From the NCBI RefSeq assembly GCF_010646885.2, contig NZ_CP050700.1, forward strand, positions 248,001 through 312,000: a stretch of DNA of 64,000 bases, given 5' to 3'. Origin of the DNA: Desulfopila sp. IMCC35008. GTDB lineage: Bacteria > Desulfobacterota > Desulfobulbia > Desulfobulbales > Desulfocapsaceae. Under the pieces are notes generated by a model. It saw only the letters and a program-made list of their open reading frames with translations. It was not told the origin of the DNA and searched no databases. Shown here piece by piece: positions 27,413 through 35,286 of the stretch (positions within the stretch are counted from its first letter, which is position 1; each line of letters starts with the position of its first letter). The position numbers were made by a program, and so were the translations under genes.

Positions 27413-29286
27413 AATACGGTAGATACAGTGTTGTTTCTGAAATTGGCCGGGGTTCAATGGGCGTGGTTTACAAGGCTCACGACCCGCAGATCGATCGGCT
27501 TGTGGCCCTGAAAGTGTTACGACAGGATCGCGTATCCTCTGATGATTACGTGAAGCGGTTTGTCAAAGAAGCGACGGCTGTGGGGAGGTTATCCCACCCG
27601 GGCATCGTGACCGTTTTTGATATTGGCCAGGATCATGGCACCGTATATATCGCCATGGAGCTGCTTGAGGGAACCCCGGTCGATGAACTCTTCAAGGCGG
27701 GCAGGATCAGTGTCGACCAGGCAGTTGAGGTTGGTCGGCGGGTGGCTGACGCACTGCATTATGCACACCGGAAAGGTATCGTTCATAGGGATATCAAACC
27801 GGCCAACATTATTTGTTCTGAAAGCGGCCAGGTGAAGGTCACAGATTTTGGAATCGCCCATATCGATGATCCGGACGGACAGCAGATGACCCAGGCTGGT
27901 GAGATTCTCGGGACCCCGGTGTATATGAGCCCAGAACAGGTGACGGGGCAGCCGGTGGACGGCCGGTCGGATATTTATTCGCTTGGTGTGATCATGTATG
28001 AACTGACAACAGGCGAGCGTCCTTTCAAGGGGAAAAACCTCGGAGCCCTGTTTAATGCCATAACCTGTGCGGAGGTTATGACGCCAAAGGACGTGAATCC
28101 CGAGGTGCCGGTATGGCTATCAACGGTAATCATGAAGGCCATGGCTCGTGATCCAGCTGATCGCTATACGAGCGGAGCGGCTCTTGCTGACGCCATGGAA
28201 CCTCCGCCATCCGTCGATGGGTACTCAGCTGCTGGAACAAAAAATAGAACCGGCGTCGGTAAAGTGGCAACCCTGTTGTTTCTCTTTTGTATCCTCTTGG
28301 GAGGGGCGTATCTTCTGGCATCGAAACAGATAATTCCCGGCCTGCCAACCCCGGAATCTCTTCTGAACTCGATTTCAGCTAAAATGAAAGTCAAGGATGG
28401 TCATTTGTCCCCGGAAGAGGCAGATACGGTAGGAATGGATGAAGCAAAAGTGGTGGAGGGAGAAAGGGTGGAAGAACCGGTTGCACCACCAGCAATCCAA
28501 CCTGTAGAACAAGGTGATGGCAGTGGGGGTGAGAGTAGTCAGGAAATGGTCGTTGAGCAGGAGATACCAGGTGAACCGGTACACATAACGGTCGATGAGG
28601 TGAAGGCCAAAAATGTTGTGGTCCACCAGGTTGAACAGTCTGAGACGGTAACTGCGGACGAACGAAAAGACGACGCTGCCAATTTCAACGTTACCGGCGA
28701 GACAGATACTGCCGATACACCGGAAACAGAAATGACTGACATTTTTACCAATCCTGCCTTTGGTGATGGAAGAGATGAGAAGCTGGATGAAGAGTTGGAG
28801 ACTGGTGCTCCTGCTGTTCTGGTTGAAAGCACAGGGCAGGAACAGGAGCAGGGGGGGGGCCCGGAAGGTTGGACGCTGGTAGAGGATCGCACATCGACTG
28901 AACCAGAGGGTGATCAGTCAGCAGGAGTGCAGGTCGAGGATCTTCCCGACGAGAAGGAATTGACGGAAATACTGGAGAGAAAGCCGGAAGAACTCACTGA
29001 AGATGTGTCGGATCAGGCCCCAAAAACAGTCGTTGCCTCGCTTCCCCCGCAGGCGCAGGAGAAACAGGAAGCCCTGGCCGTGTTGAATATGACCAGCCGA
29101 CCGGAAGGTGCGAGACTCTATGTGGATGGTGAGTATAAGGGAAAGACACCTTTCAAGGAAAGTCTGAGTGCCCGAAAACATGAAATTATGCTGCAGCTTG
29201 ATGGGTACGGGGACTGGAAGGGGCAACTGGACCTGAGTAAGGGGGATATGAAGGCGCCATTGTCTGTCCGGCTTTTTCCTAAATAG
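27409..29286 (+). CDS. ppkA: Transmembrane Ser/Thr protein kinase with PEGA domain (PpkA-like)
   Basis: The 625-residue protein is a Hanks-type kinase that likely phosphorylates T6SS FHA targets. The catalytic domain (about 5-262) has the Gly loop GRGSMGVVY, Lys35, catalytic Asp128 in HRDIKPAN, DFG at 146-148 and GTPVYMSPEQ; all look active. One membrane segment lies near 284-304 (VATLLFLFCILLGGAYLLAS). The outside part has a long acidic, low-complexity stretch (about 335-545) and a C-terminal PEGA domain (TSRPEGARLYVDGEYKGKTP). The GTG start overlaps the protease stop by 4 nt. Assignment as the T6SS kinase rests on context. Confidence 0.9.
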   Translation: MKYGRYSVVSEIGRGSMGVVYKAHDPQIDRLVALKVLRQDRVSSDDYVKRFVKEATAVGRLSHPGIVTVFDIGQDHGTVYIAMELLEGTPVDELFKAGRISVDQAVEVGRRVADALHYAHRKGIVHRDIKPANIICSESGQVKVTDFGIAHIDDPDGQQMTQAGEILGTPVYMSPEQVTGQPVDGRSDIYSLGVIMYELTTGERPFKGKNLGALFNAITCAEVMTPKDVNPEVPVWLSTVIMKAMARDPADRYTSGAALADAMEPPPSVDGYSAAGTKNRTGVGKVATLLFLFCILLGGAYLLASKQIIPGLPTPESLLNSISAKMKVKDGHLSPEEADTVGMDEAKVVEGERVEEPVAPPAIQPVEQGDGSGGESSQEMVVEQEIPGEPVHITVDEVKAKNVVVHQVEQSETVTADERKDDAANFNVTGETDTADTPETEMTDIFTNPAFGDGRDEKLDEELETGAPAVLVESTGQEQEQGGGPEGWTLVEDRTSTEPEGDQSAGVQVEDLPDEKELTEILERKPEELTEDVSDQAPKTVVASLPPQAQEKQEALAVLNMTSRPEGARLYVDGEYKGKTPFKESLSARKHEIMLQLDGYGDWKGQLDLSKGDMKAPLSVRLFPK

Positions 29287-29380
29287 TTTCAGGATGAAAC
29301 CAATGAGCGTGAAAGGGGTTTGTATTTGCGGGTCAGCTAAGCATGTTTACTACAATCGGAGATGCGACATGGGGACTCTT

Positions 29381-31324
29381 ATGAGAACATTGATCTGGAT
29401 GTTAGCGGTGATGGTGGTGGTTGGTACAGGGAGTTTTGTCAATGCCCAGCTCATGCCCGGGGAGGAGGCTCCCGGATTTACTCTCGAGGATGTGTACGGA
29501 CGAAAGCACAAACTTTCATCAGTTAAGGATAATAGTCTTATCATTCTCTATTTTTTCGATACCGATTCACCTGCCAGCCAGGAAGGCTTGTTAAGTCTTA
29601 ATAAGCTGGTATCACAATTCCCGACGGCGGACCTGTTGATATGGGGGATTACAACCTCATCGAAAAATAAGGTCTCTGATTTTATCGTTGCCCACGACGC
29701 TGGTTTCCCGGTGATGATCGATAGCCAGGATGTCAGTGCAAAATACGGGGCGGAGTTCATACTCCCTACTACGTATATACTCGGACCGGGCCTGAAGATT
29801 GTCGATTATTTCCAGGGCGGAGGTGAATCAACAGAAAAGATGCTGCTGGCCCTGGCAGAGAAGGAGTTGCAGCGGGAGGAGTTGCCTGTGGCCCTGGCCC
29901 TGACCCGGGAGATTCAGGAAAAAAATCCGGATAGTCATGAGGCAAAGGCGCTCTATGGCTATGCTGCCCTCAAGTCTCATAAACAAGATGAGGCAGAGGA
30001 TGTGTTTATGGAGCTTGCCGGTGAGACAGGTGATGCCAAAATTGCTGGTCTTGAGGGGCTGGCCAAAGTTAACTTTGATAAGGGTGATGGAGAGAAGGGC
30101 ATGGAGCTTGCCGATATGGTGGAGGAGCAGGCGCCGGACCGTGGCTATGTGAATGTGTTGAAAGCGGATTTTCTCTATAGCCAGAATCAGGAACAGCAAG
30201 CGGAGCAGGAATATGAAAAAGCTGTGGCCAAAACAGACGGAGCCTCTTTCCAGAAGGCCTATGCCCATAACCAGTATGGAAGGTTGCAGGCGGATCTCGG
30301 TAATTTCGATCAGGCCAGGATTCATTATGATCAGGCAATAGATTTTGACCCGTACAATTTAGTGGCTATGTCCAACAAGGGGGTGACATACCAGAAGGAG
30401 GGGCAGCTGGAGAAGGCCCTGGAGCTTTTCCAGGAGGCATTGACTGTAAATAAGAATGATGAATACGCTCGTGTCCTTGCGGCCAAAACAGAAAAGCTGC
30501 TCAGCCTGAAAAAGAATATCGCCGAAAAGGAAAGAGTTGACCGGCTGGTAAAGGAACTTGCCCAGAGATATAAGAGCAACAAGAGCTTTCTGTCCCTCTT
30601 TCAAAAAGAGGATGATTGGACCTCACAGCAGATGATTGTCACCTTTGTTGATTTTCAGGAGAAAGGCGGGCTCTCTCCACGAGACGGTATTTCTTCCGTA
30701 TTGACGTCGCAACTCGCAGAACAGCTCAACCAGACCGGCAGGGTCCAGGTTGTTGAAAGGGTGATAATGGACCGCCTGCTGGAAGAATTGAATATCGGCA
30801 GCTCGGAACTTGCCGATCCTGAGACGGCGTTGAAGCTCGGACGGATTATGGCAGCCAAACTGGTGACTACCGGGACCCTTTTGCACTTGCCGGATTCATC
30901 ATTGCTCAATATGCGGCTTATCGATTCTGAGACAACTTCAATCCCTAAGGTACTCACCCGAAAACTCCCCCAGAGCGGAGCCAATTTTGAAGAGGATATG
31001 CTATGGTTGAACAGGCAAATACTGGAAACCATCGTCACCAAATATCCTCTGCGGGGTTATATCGTCCAGTCCAGTGGCGAGGAAGCGATTATTAATCTTG
31101 GCTCAGGGCAGGGGGTTGTTGCCGGAACCGTATTCGAGGTAATTGAGGAAGGAAAACCCATTAAATACAAAGGCAAGACCATGCGCGGTATGCCTGCGAA
31201 GATAGGTAAAGTGGAGGCTGTGCGCGTTGAACCGGATATGTGTACCGTACGTGTGGTGGAGCAGAGTCGGCCGTTGAAAACTGATGATAAGATCCGGGAA
31301 GTACCGGGCATTGTGGGTGGTTGA
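29381..31324 (+). CDS. Exported redoxin-like/TPR/CsgG-like multidomain protein
   Basis: This 647-residue protein has a signal peptide (MRTLIWMLAVMVVVGTGSFV, ending VNAQ), then a TlpA/AhpC-like thioredoxin fold (about 25-150) lacking any cysteine, so not a redox enzyme. Several TPR units follow (about 155-360), then a CsgG/FlgO-like domain (about 395-530; VTFVDFQEKGGLSPRDG; VQVVERVIMDRLLEEL) and a C-terminal beta-barrel like FlgT (about 545-640; EAIINLGSGQGVVAGTVFEV). The ATG at 29381 has GGGGA eight bases upstream; a start at 29294 would put 29 residues before the signal peptide. It probably acts as a periplasmic scaffold linked to the kinase operon. Confidence 0.75.
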   Translation: MRTLIWMLAVMVVVGTGSFVNAQLMPGEEAPGFTLEDVYGRKHKLSSVKDNSLIILYFFDTDSPASQEGLLSLNKLVSQFPTADLLIWGITTSSKNKVSDFIVAHDAGFPVMIDSQDVSAKYGAEFILPTTYILGPGLKIVDYFQGGGESTEKMLLALAEKELQREELPVALALTREIQEKNPDSHEAKALYGYAALKSHKQDEAEDVFMELAGETGDAKIAGLEGLAKVNFDKGDGEKGMELADMVEEQAPDRGYVNVLKADFLYSQNQEQQAEQEYEKAVAKTDGASFQKAYAHNQYGRLQADLGNFDQARIHYDQAIDFDPYNLVAMSNKGVTYQKEGQLEKALELFQEALTVNKNDEYARVLAAKTEKLLSLKKNIAEKERVDRLVKELAQRYKSNKSFLSLFQKEDDWTSQQMIVTFVDFQEKGGLSPRDGISSVLTSQLAEQLNQTGRVQVVERVIMDRLLEELNIGSSELADPETALKLGRIMAAKLVTTGTLLHLPDSSLLNMRLIDSETTSIPKVLTRKLPQSGANFEEDMLWLNRQILETIVTKYPLRGYIVQSSGEEAIINLGSGQGVVAGTVFEVIEEGKPIKYKGKTMRGMPAKIGKVEAVRVEPDMCTVRVVEQSRPLKTDDKIREVPGIVGG

Positions 31325-31334
31325 GGAGGTTACG

Positions 31335-31868
31335 ATGAAGAGGGCAGTGAGTGTGGTTTATCTTCCCTGGATCCTGTTTTTTCTCCAGTTTGTTCTTCTC
31401 GCCTGTGTTGCCGAAAAAACCGCGCCCGTGCCCAAGACCTATGGCGAGGGGAGCGTTATTGCGGTATGGGATCTTGAAGATATGAGCGTCACGGTGCACC
31501 CGGCTTTAGGTGCAATGCAGGAATTTTTATCTGCCAGAATCAGCGAAACACTCTCAACCACCGGTGGCTTTGAGCTTGTCGAGCGCCAGAAGCTGATCCT
31601 GGCGCTGGAGGAACTCAGCCTTGGCAGTTCGTCACTGGCGAGCCAGTCCAGTCGTCTGGAAGTGGGCAGGGTGTTAGGAGCCCAGCTGATGGTGTTTGGG
31701 GGCTATCAGCTGATAGGGAAGCAATTCCGGGTTGATCTGAGGATGGTGGAGGTTGCATCGGGAGTTGTTTTAAGGGCTGCGGAATCGACAGTTGTTTCTG
31801 CCGATATGGAGGGTTGGCTGGGTGCTGCTGAACAGGCGGCAGTGCAATTGATTCCTTCAGGGGAGTAA
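31335..31868 (+). CDS. CsgG/FlgO-like lipoprotein
   Basis: The 177-residue protein has a lipoprotein signal (FLQFVLLAC, Cys23 as the lipidation site), without Asp at +2, compatible with outer-membrane sorting. The rest is a CsgG/FlgO-type domain (GSVIAVWDLEDMSV; FELVERQKLILALEELSLGS; LMVFGGYQLIGKQFRVDLRM). TTGAGGAGGTTACG directly precedes the ATG. It lies 10 nt after the multidomain gene with a related domain, so the two probably work together at the outer membrane. Confidence 0.8.
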   Translation: MKRAVSVVYLPWILFFLQFVLLACVAEKTAPVPKTYGEGSVIAVWDLEDMSVTVHPALGAMQEFLSARISETLSTTGGFELVERQKLILALEELSLGSSSLASQSSRLEVGRVLGAQLMVFGGYQLIGKQFRVDLRMVEVASGVVLRAAESTVVSADMEGWLGAAEQAAVQLIPSGE

Positions 31869-31885
31869 GGTGCACTCCCCTGAAG
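31855..31885. terminator. Inverted repeat between convergent genes, likely bidirectional terminator
   Basis: A perfect 12-bp stem (31855-31866 with 31874-31885, CTTCAGGGGAGT) with a 7-nt loop overlaps the stop codon of the CsgG-like lipoprotein gene. It sits between two convergent genes. No long T run follows, so termination strength is uncertain. Confidence 0.55.
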
Positions 31886-31899
31886 ATTGTGTCGTGTTA

Positions 31900-33162
31900 T
31901 TATTTTGTGATGCCGAATGTGAATGACGTCTGGCCACTTAGGGCTTCTCCCTCCAGTGAGCTGAAGCCGGAAAGTTGCAGGGTGAGAGTGTCCGGGCCCT
32001 TTGTGTCGCACAGTGTGGAGTCTCCGGGGCTGACCAGGAGTCTGCTGTCTGTCTGCCAATTTGCACTGAGTTCGACGGACTGGTCGGGTACCACCTGGTA
32101 GTTTGCATTGGTGTTCATCGACTCAGAGAAATTGAAGGTTACGTAGTCGTCGTAACATTTCAGGTTTTCGTCACTGGTGCTTACGGTTGGCAGGCTCGAA
32201 TCGCTTGGCGTGTCCGTGTTCTGATCTGTACTCCCGCCATCGTCAGAGCTGGAGGAAGAACCGCCGGCAATTGCTGCAACACCGGCGATGGCTGCAATAC
32301 CAAGCCCTACACCGATAATCGTGCCCATGCTCGATCCGCCTTCAGTTGGTGCAGGAACGGTTTCTTCAACAACGGGTAAATCCTGCCGTGCAATGAGTCC
32401 CATATCTTGGAGCTCAACAAGCGACTCCCGGGCCAGTTCAAGTCCCGGGTCTTCGGCCAGCGCTTCACTGTATAGCTCGGCAGCTTTTTCATACATGCCC
32501 TTGTCGGAATAGTCCACAGCCAGGAACAAGGCCAGGAGAGCTGCAGTGGAGAGCGACAGCGGCACCAAGATTTCTTTTCGTTTCTCTTCCGGAATAAAGA
32601 TACTCAGTTTATCCGTAATATTGAAAACGATCTCTTTTTCAAGCTGTACAATATTATCAATATCACCAGCTGCAACCGGCAGGGTTGACTGTTTTTCAAA
32701 AGGGACGTCCAGCAGGGACGGGGTCAGTTGTAACTGGTCGAGTCCACCTTCACCAATATCGCCGGTTGTGACATAGGCTGCTTTTAAGAGTTTACCAACT
32801 GCCGGGGCGGTTTCCGGGGTAACTATGCCGGAGATGCCGAGATCCATTTCATCGAGAAGTGCCTGCATTTTGATTCGTTCTACCACGAACAGGTTGTCAA
32901 CTTTTGAGAGGTCGGTGATCAGCATCAGGGCGAGCCCTTTTTGCAAACCATTAAATTGTTTGATTCCTGTAAGATTGCGATAGTTGAGAACGGCAATGCT
33001 GTTGGTGCTGTCAAGCAGACCGAGATCTGCTTCTTGTTTAATGGCTTTTTTCGCCCAGTCCCTTTCTGAATTGGTTATAACCTGTCCGGCCATAACGGTT
33101 GCTGAACTATAGAACAAGATGGTGACCATGCAGAGAAACTTGAAGAATGGTTTCCGTTTCAT
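31900..33162 (-). CDS. Exported CsgG-like protein with TPR, Gly/Ala hydrophobic segment and Ig-like end
   Basis: The 420-residue protein has a signal peptide (FLCMVTILFYSSATVMAG), a CsgG/FlgO-like domain (about 48-205; SIAVLNYRNLTG; FVVERIKMQALLDEMDLGIS), a short helical TPR-like stretch (about 215-260; MYEKAAELYSEALAEDP), a Gly/Ala-rich hydrophobic segment (about 282-303), a Ser/Asp-rich linker and a beta-rich Ig-like C terminus (about 330-420; YDDYVTFNFSESMNTNANY) of the SbsA/Big_5 kind. It converges on the kinase operon. It is the third CsgG-like protein in 4 kb. Surface or periplasmic location is inferred. Confidence 0.75.
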   Translation of the reverse strand: MKRKPFFKFLCMVTILFYSSATVMAGQVITNSERDWAKKAIKQEADLGLLDSTNSIAVLNYRNLTGIKQFNGLQKGLALMLITDLSKVDNLFVVERIKMQALLDEMDLGISGIVTPETAPAVGKLLKAAYVTTGDIGEGGLDQLQLTPSLLDVPFEKQSTLPVAAGDIDNIVQLEKEIVFNITDKLSIFIPEEKRKEILVPLSLSTAALLALFLAVDYSDKGMYEKAAELYSEALAEDPGLELARESLVELQDMGLIARQDLPVVEETVPAPTEGGSSMGTIIGVGLGIAAIAGVAAIAGGSSSSSDDGGSTDQNTDTPSDSSLPTVSTSDENLKCYDDYVTFNFSESMNTNANYQVVPDQSVELSANWQTDSRLLVSPGDSTLCDTKGPDTLTLQLSGFSSLEGEALSGQTSFTFGITK

Positions 33163-33216
33163 GACTTCCCTCCCGGAGTCTGTAATGTTGGATCCTTTAT
33201 TTACTGCTGATTGCAG

Positions 33217-33243
33217 CCTGTCACCCTTGGGCAGGGTGGCAGG
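33217..33243. promoter_or_regulatory. Stable hairpin in leader of the CsgG-like gene
   Basis: An 11-bp stem (33217-33227 with 33233-33243, one G-U pair) with a 5-nt loop lies about 55 nt upstream of the - strand start at 33162. There is no T tract on either strand. It may affect translation or mRNA stability; function unknown. Confidence 0.4.
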
Positions 33244-33380
33244 TGGTTCGAGCTGGCTGGTAAACTGAAGATAATACAGTATACAACAAAAAAGACAAAT
33301 GAGTCTTCATCAGATTGTTTTTTCTTATTTATTTTCTATTTTTTGCGAAAAAAGAGGTGTGAATTAAAGCCAAAGAAGTG

Positions 33381-33410
33381 TTGACATCCCACGGATAACA
33401 ACGTTACTAT
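33381..33410 (+). promoter_or_regulatory. Sigma-70-type promoter for the riboswitch RNA
   Basis: A perfect TTGACA (33381-33386) and TACTAT (33405-33410) are separated by 18 nt. The predicted start near 33417 is just ahead of the first riboswitch stem, supporting transcription of the + strand. Confidence 0.6.
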
Positions 33411-33417
33411 GTAGGCA

Positions 33418-33610
33418 CAGTTCAGGTTCCACCTATGTGGAAAAAAAGGGAATCCGGTGTGAATCCGGAACGGGCCCGCCGCTGTAACCGGGGACGAAAG
33501 CAGTAAGATACCACTCTTTGTATGCGTGAAGGGGAAGGTACTGCAAGTAGGATGATCCGGAAGTCAGAAGACCTGCCTGAACAGCAAAAGATGATTCTTC
33601 GCGGACCAGA
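33418..33610 (+). ncRNA. Cobalamin riboswitch
   Basis: The aptamer binds adenosyl- or related cobalamins to regulate downstream expression. The core is clear: GGGAATCCGGTGTGAATCC (about 33449-33467), GGAACGGGCCCGCCGCTGTA (B12-box region, about 33467-33486), AACCGGGGACGAAAG, and the right-hand part with CCGGAAGTCAGAAGACCTG (about 33557-33575). Boundaries are approximate. The known family regulates B12 synthesis or transport genes, but no such gene follows; the next + strand gene is pspF, 1.8 kb away beyond three - strand genes. Confidence 0.92.
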
Positions 33611-33648
33611 GAATCCTGATATATATCTGAGTGGACATAACAGGGCAT

Positions 33649-33685
33649 CCCCGGATCAACAGCTACATTGGTCCGGGGTTTTTTT
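33649..33685 (+). terminator. Intrinsic terminator after the riboswitch
   Basis: An 11-bp stem (33649-33659 CCCCGGATCAA with 33668-33678 TTGGTCCGGGG, one G-T pair) is followed by seven T at 33679-33685. It is about 40 nt after the aptamer and fits the expression platform of a transcriptional riboswitch. Confidence 0.85.
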
Positions 33686-33703
33686 ATTTGAACTTATGCC
33701 TCC

Positions 33704-33765
33704 CCGCGGCCCTGCCCAAACGCCACCCAGATCTGTATACCAGGGCGGGGCCGTGGTTTTCTTTT
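33704..33765 (+). terminator. Second long GC-rich hairpin with T tract
   Basis: A 14-bp stem (33704-33717 with 33743-33756, two G-T pairs) encloses a 25-nt loop and is followed by TTTTCTTTT. It lies 19 nt after the first terminator and could stop readthrough, or be the structured end of a regulatory RNA made when the first terminator is bypassed. Confidence 0.55.
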
Positions 33766-33778
33766 GAACTGACCTTTG

Positions 33779-33870
33779 ATGAACATTGTGAATAGGATGT
33801 GGTAATCGGCACCAAGCTGCCAAAGGCCACGCCATGGGCGGGGTCAGAACCAAATCGGCACATTGTTCAT
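33779..33870. repeat. Imperfect inverted repeat with REP-like half site
   Basis: 33779-33790 (ATGAACATTGTG) and 33859-33870 (CACATTGTTCAT) pair with one mismatch. Between them are two copies of AATCGGCAC (near 33801 and 33853) and GGGGTCAGAACC (33840-33851), which resembles half of the perfect palindrome at 46659. It could be a decayed small repeat element; evidence is weak. Confidence 0.35.
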
Positions 33871-33882
33871 GAGAAGTTCGGG

Positions 33883-34260
33883 TTAGGCGTTAAACTTGCG
33901 CTCCCATTCAAAATCCCGTGTCGTCACCTTGTCTTCCATCCGGCGAATGCGTCGTTCAAGATTTTCGAATTTCCGGCGTAACCTCTGGGCGGCGCTACGG
34001 GGCGAGTTCACGTAGCTGTCATAGAATTCCTGTTCGTCCTCGGTTTCTATAGGTTTCACCGGCTTGGGCTTCATCAACAGGGCGGCCACGATGTAGATTC
34101 CTATCACCGGCCAGAAGCCGCTGAGCAGGAAAACCACAATAAACCCCATTCGCACCCAGAATACCGAGAAATCATAATGTGAGGCAATGCCCTTACATAC
34201 ACCAAGAAAAACTCCGCTTCTCGATCTGTACAACCCGCCTCTTTGTCTATGTCTATTCAT
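33883..34260 (-). CDS. pspC: Phage shock protein C
   Basis: PspC senses inner-membrane stress with PspB and releases PspA from PspF. The 125-residue protein has the PspC domain (GGLYRSRSGVFLGVCKGIA), a membrane segment (about 40-63, VRMGFIVVFLLSGFWPVIGI) and a C-terminal leucine-zipper-like basic helix (SAAQRLRRKFENLERRIRRM) as in enterobacterial PspC. The start overlaps pspB by 8 nt. Confidence 0.94.
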   Translation of the reverse strand: MNRHRQRGGLYRSRSGVFLGVCKGIASHYDFSVFWVRMGFIVVFLLSGFWPVIGIYIVAALLMKPKPVKPIETEDEQEFYDSYVNSPRSAAQRLRRKFENLERRIRRMEDKVTTRDFEWERKFNA

Positions 34261-34507
34261 TTCTGTTTTCCTTTTTGTCCTGTGAGTCCATCAGAATTGT
34301 CTCCAGGGCCTCAATGCGCTGTTCCATCTTTGAGAGGCCCTGGTAGATTTCCTGAATGATTTTTGCCTCATCCGTTCGGGAGTTTTTGGTTCCCTTCGAA
34401 AGTCCGGACTGGCGCATCTTGGCCAGTGCCAGGATGGTGCCGCAGATCAGTGCAGCGAATGTGAGGATTGAGCCGAAAATCAAGGCTACAACGAGTACCG
34501 ATGTCAT
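34253..34507 (-). CDS. pspB: Phage shock protein B
   Basis: PspB is a small inner-membrane partner of PspC. The 84-residue protein has one N-terminal membrane segment (VLVVALIFGSILTFAALICG) and a cytoplasmic coiled coil with EIYQGLSKMEQRIEALETIL, the pattern of PspB. It lies 36 nt after pspA and overlaps pspC. Confidence 0.92.
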   Translation of the reverse strand: MTSVLVVALIFGSILTFAALICGTILALAKMRQSGLSKGTKNSRTDEAKIIQEIYQGLSKMEQRIEALETILMDSQDKKENRNE

Positions 34508-34543
34508 GATGTTTGCGCTCCTGCTGCGGCTTAATTGATATAT

Positions 34544-35224
34544 TTACGCTTCTTGTTTGGTTTTGGTATTGTATTGAGATTGTTTGAGCTTTTCAAGTTC
34601 GGTTTCTATCTCGTCATCACTGGCAAGATTTTCAAACTCCTCGTCCAGGGTTGCTGGCTTATGGATGTTTACCATTTCCGCTTCCGCTTCCATCTGATCG
34701 ATTCGTCGCTCAAGGCTGTCAAAGCGGGACATGGTGTCGGCACTATCAGCTTTGCGAATATCCTGTTGGGCTCTTTTCTTCCCGTTGGCCTGTCTGTGGC
34801 GCTGGACAAGAACTCGCTTCTTTTCCTTTGCTCCGGCAAGTTTTTGCTCAAGTTCACGGATGTCCTCCTGGTATTGTTCGATGATGACGGAATGTTCTGA
34901 AATCTCTTCAGCCAGGGCGTCAGCCAGTTCTGCAAAACGCCGTTTTTCAATAAGGGCTTCCCTGGCCAGGTTGTCTTTGCCTTTGTTAACGGCTAAGGTG
35001 GCCCGTTCACCCCAGAGCTCACGTCTTTCCGCAATCTCGTCAAGCTTCCTGTCCAGTTTTTTTCTTTCGGCAATAACGCCGGCGCAGGAGGCCTTGAGCT
35101 CGACCAGTGTGTCTTCCATTTCCCTGATCATAAGCTTGATCATTTTTTCAGGATCCTCAGCTTTTTCAAGCATGGCGTTTATGTTAGAGCTGACGATATC
35201 CCTGAACCGTGTAAAAATACCCAT
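34544..35224 (-). CDS. pspA: Phage shock protein A
   Basis: PspA, an ESCRT-III-like coiled-coil protein, binds PspF to repress the operon and assembles on damaged inner membrane. The 226 residues start with the amphipathic helix MGIFTRFRDIVSSNINAML, followed by EDPEKMIKLMIREMEDTLVE, both diagnostic, and long coiled coils. TATGGAGGATATATT precedes the ATG. A sigma-54 promoter is visible upstream. Confidence 0.96.
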   Translation of the reverse strand: MGIFTRFRDIVSSNINAMLEKAEDPEKMIKLMIREMEDTLVELKASCAGVIAERKKLDRKLDEIAERRELWGERATLAVNKGKDNLAREALIEKRRFAELADALAEEISEHSVIIEQYQEDIRELEQKLAGAKEKKRVLVQRHRQANGKKRAQQDIRKADSADTMSRFDSLERRIDQMEAEAEMVNIHKPATLDEEFENLASDDEIETELEKLKQSQYNTKTKQEA

Positions 35225-35270
35225 AATATATCCTCCATAGATATGAATTGGTCACTTTGATTTTTATTAA

Positions 35271-35286
35271 TGCACCAAGTGTGCCA
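35271..35286 (-). promoter_or_regulatory. Sigma-54 (-24/-12) promoter of pspABC
   Basis: On the - strand TGGCACACTTGGTGCA matches the TGGCAC-N7-GCA consensus, with GG and GC 12 nt apart as required. The predicted transcription start is about 36 nt ahead of pspA. PspF, encoded divergently, is the expected activator, with binding sites probably between 35290 and 35430. Confidence 0.85.

Larger units (their letters stand above)
33163..33882. other. Gene-free 720-nt region holding a riboswitch and several hairpins
   Basis: No protein gene is supported here. From left to right it holds a leader for the - strand gene ending at 33162 (with a hairpin), an AT-rich promoter zone, a sigma-70-like promoter, a cobalamin riboswitch, two terminator-like hairpins, and about 100 nt of imperfect repeats up to the end of pspC. 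An 81-codon open frame on + at 33522-33767 runs through the riboswitch and is not believed. Confidence 0.8.

Noticed and set aside
33522..33767. 81-codon open frame on + through the riboswitch
   Set aside because: It lies within the aptamer and terminators and its translation has no family character; RNA structure explains the sequence better.
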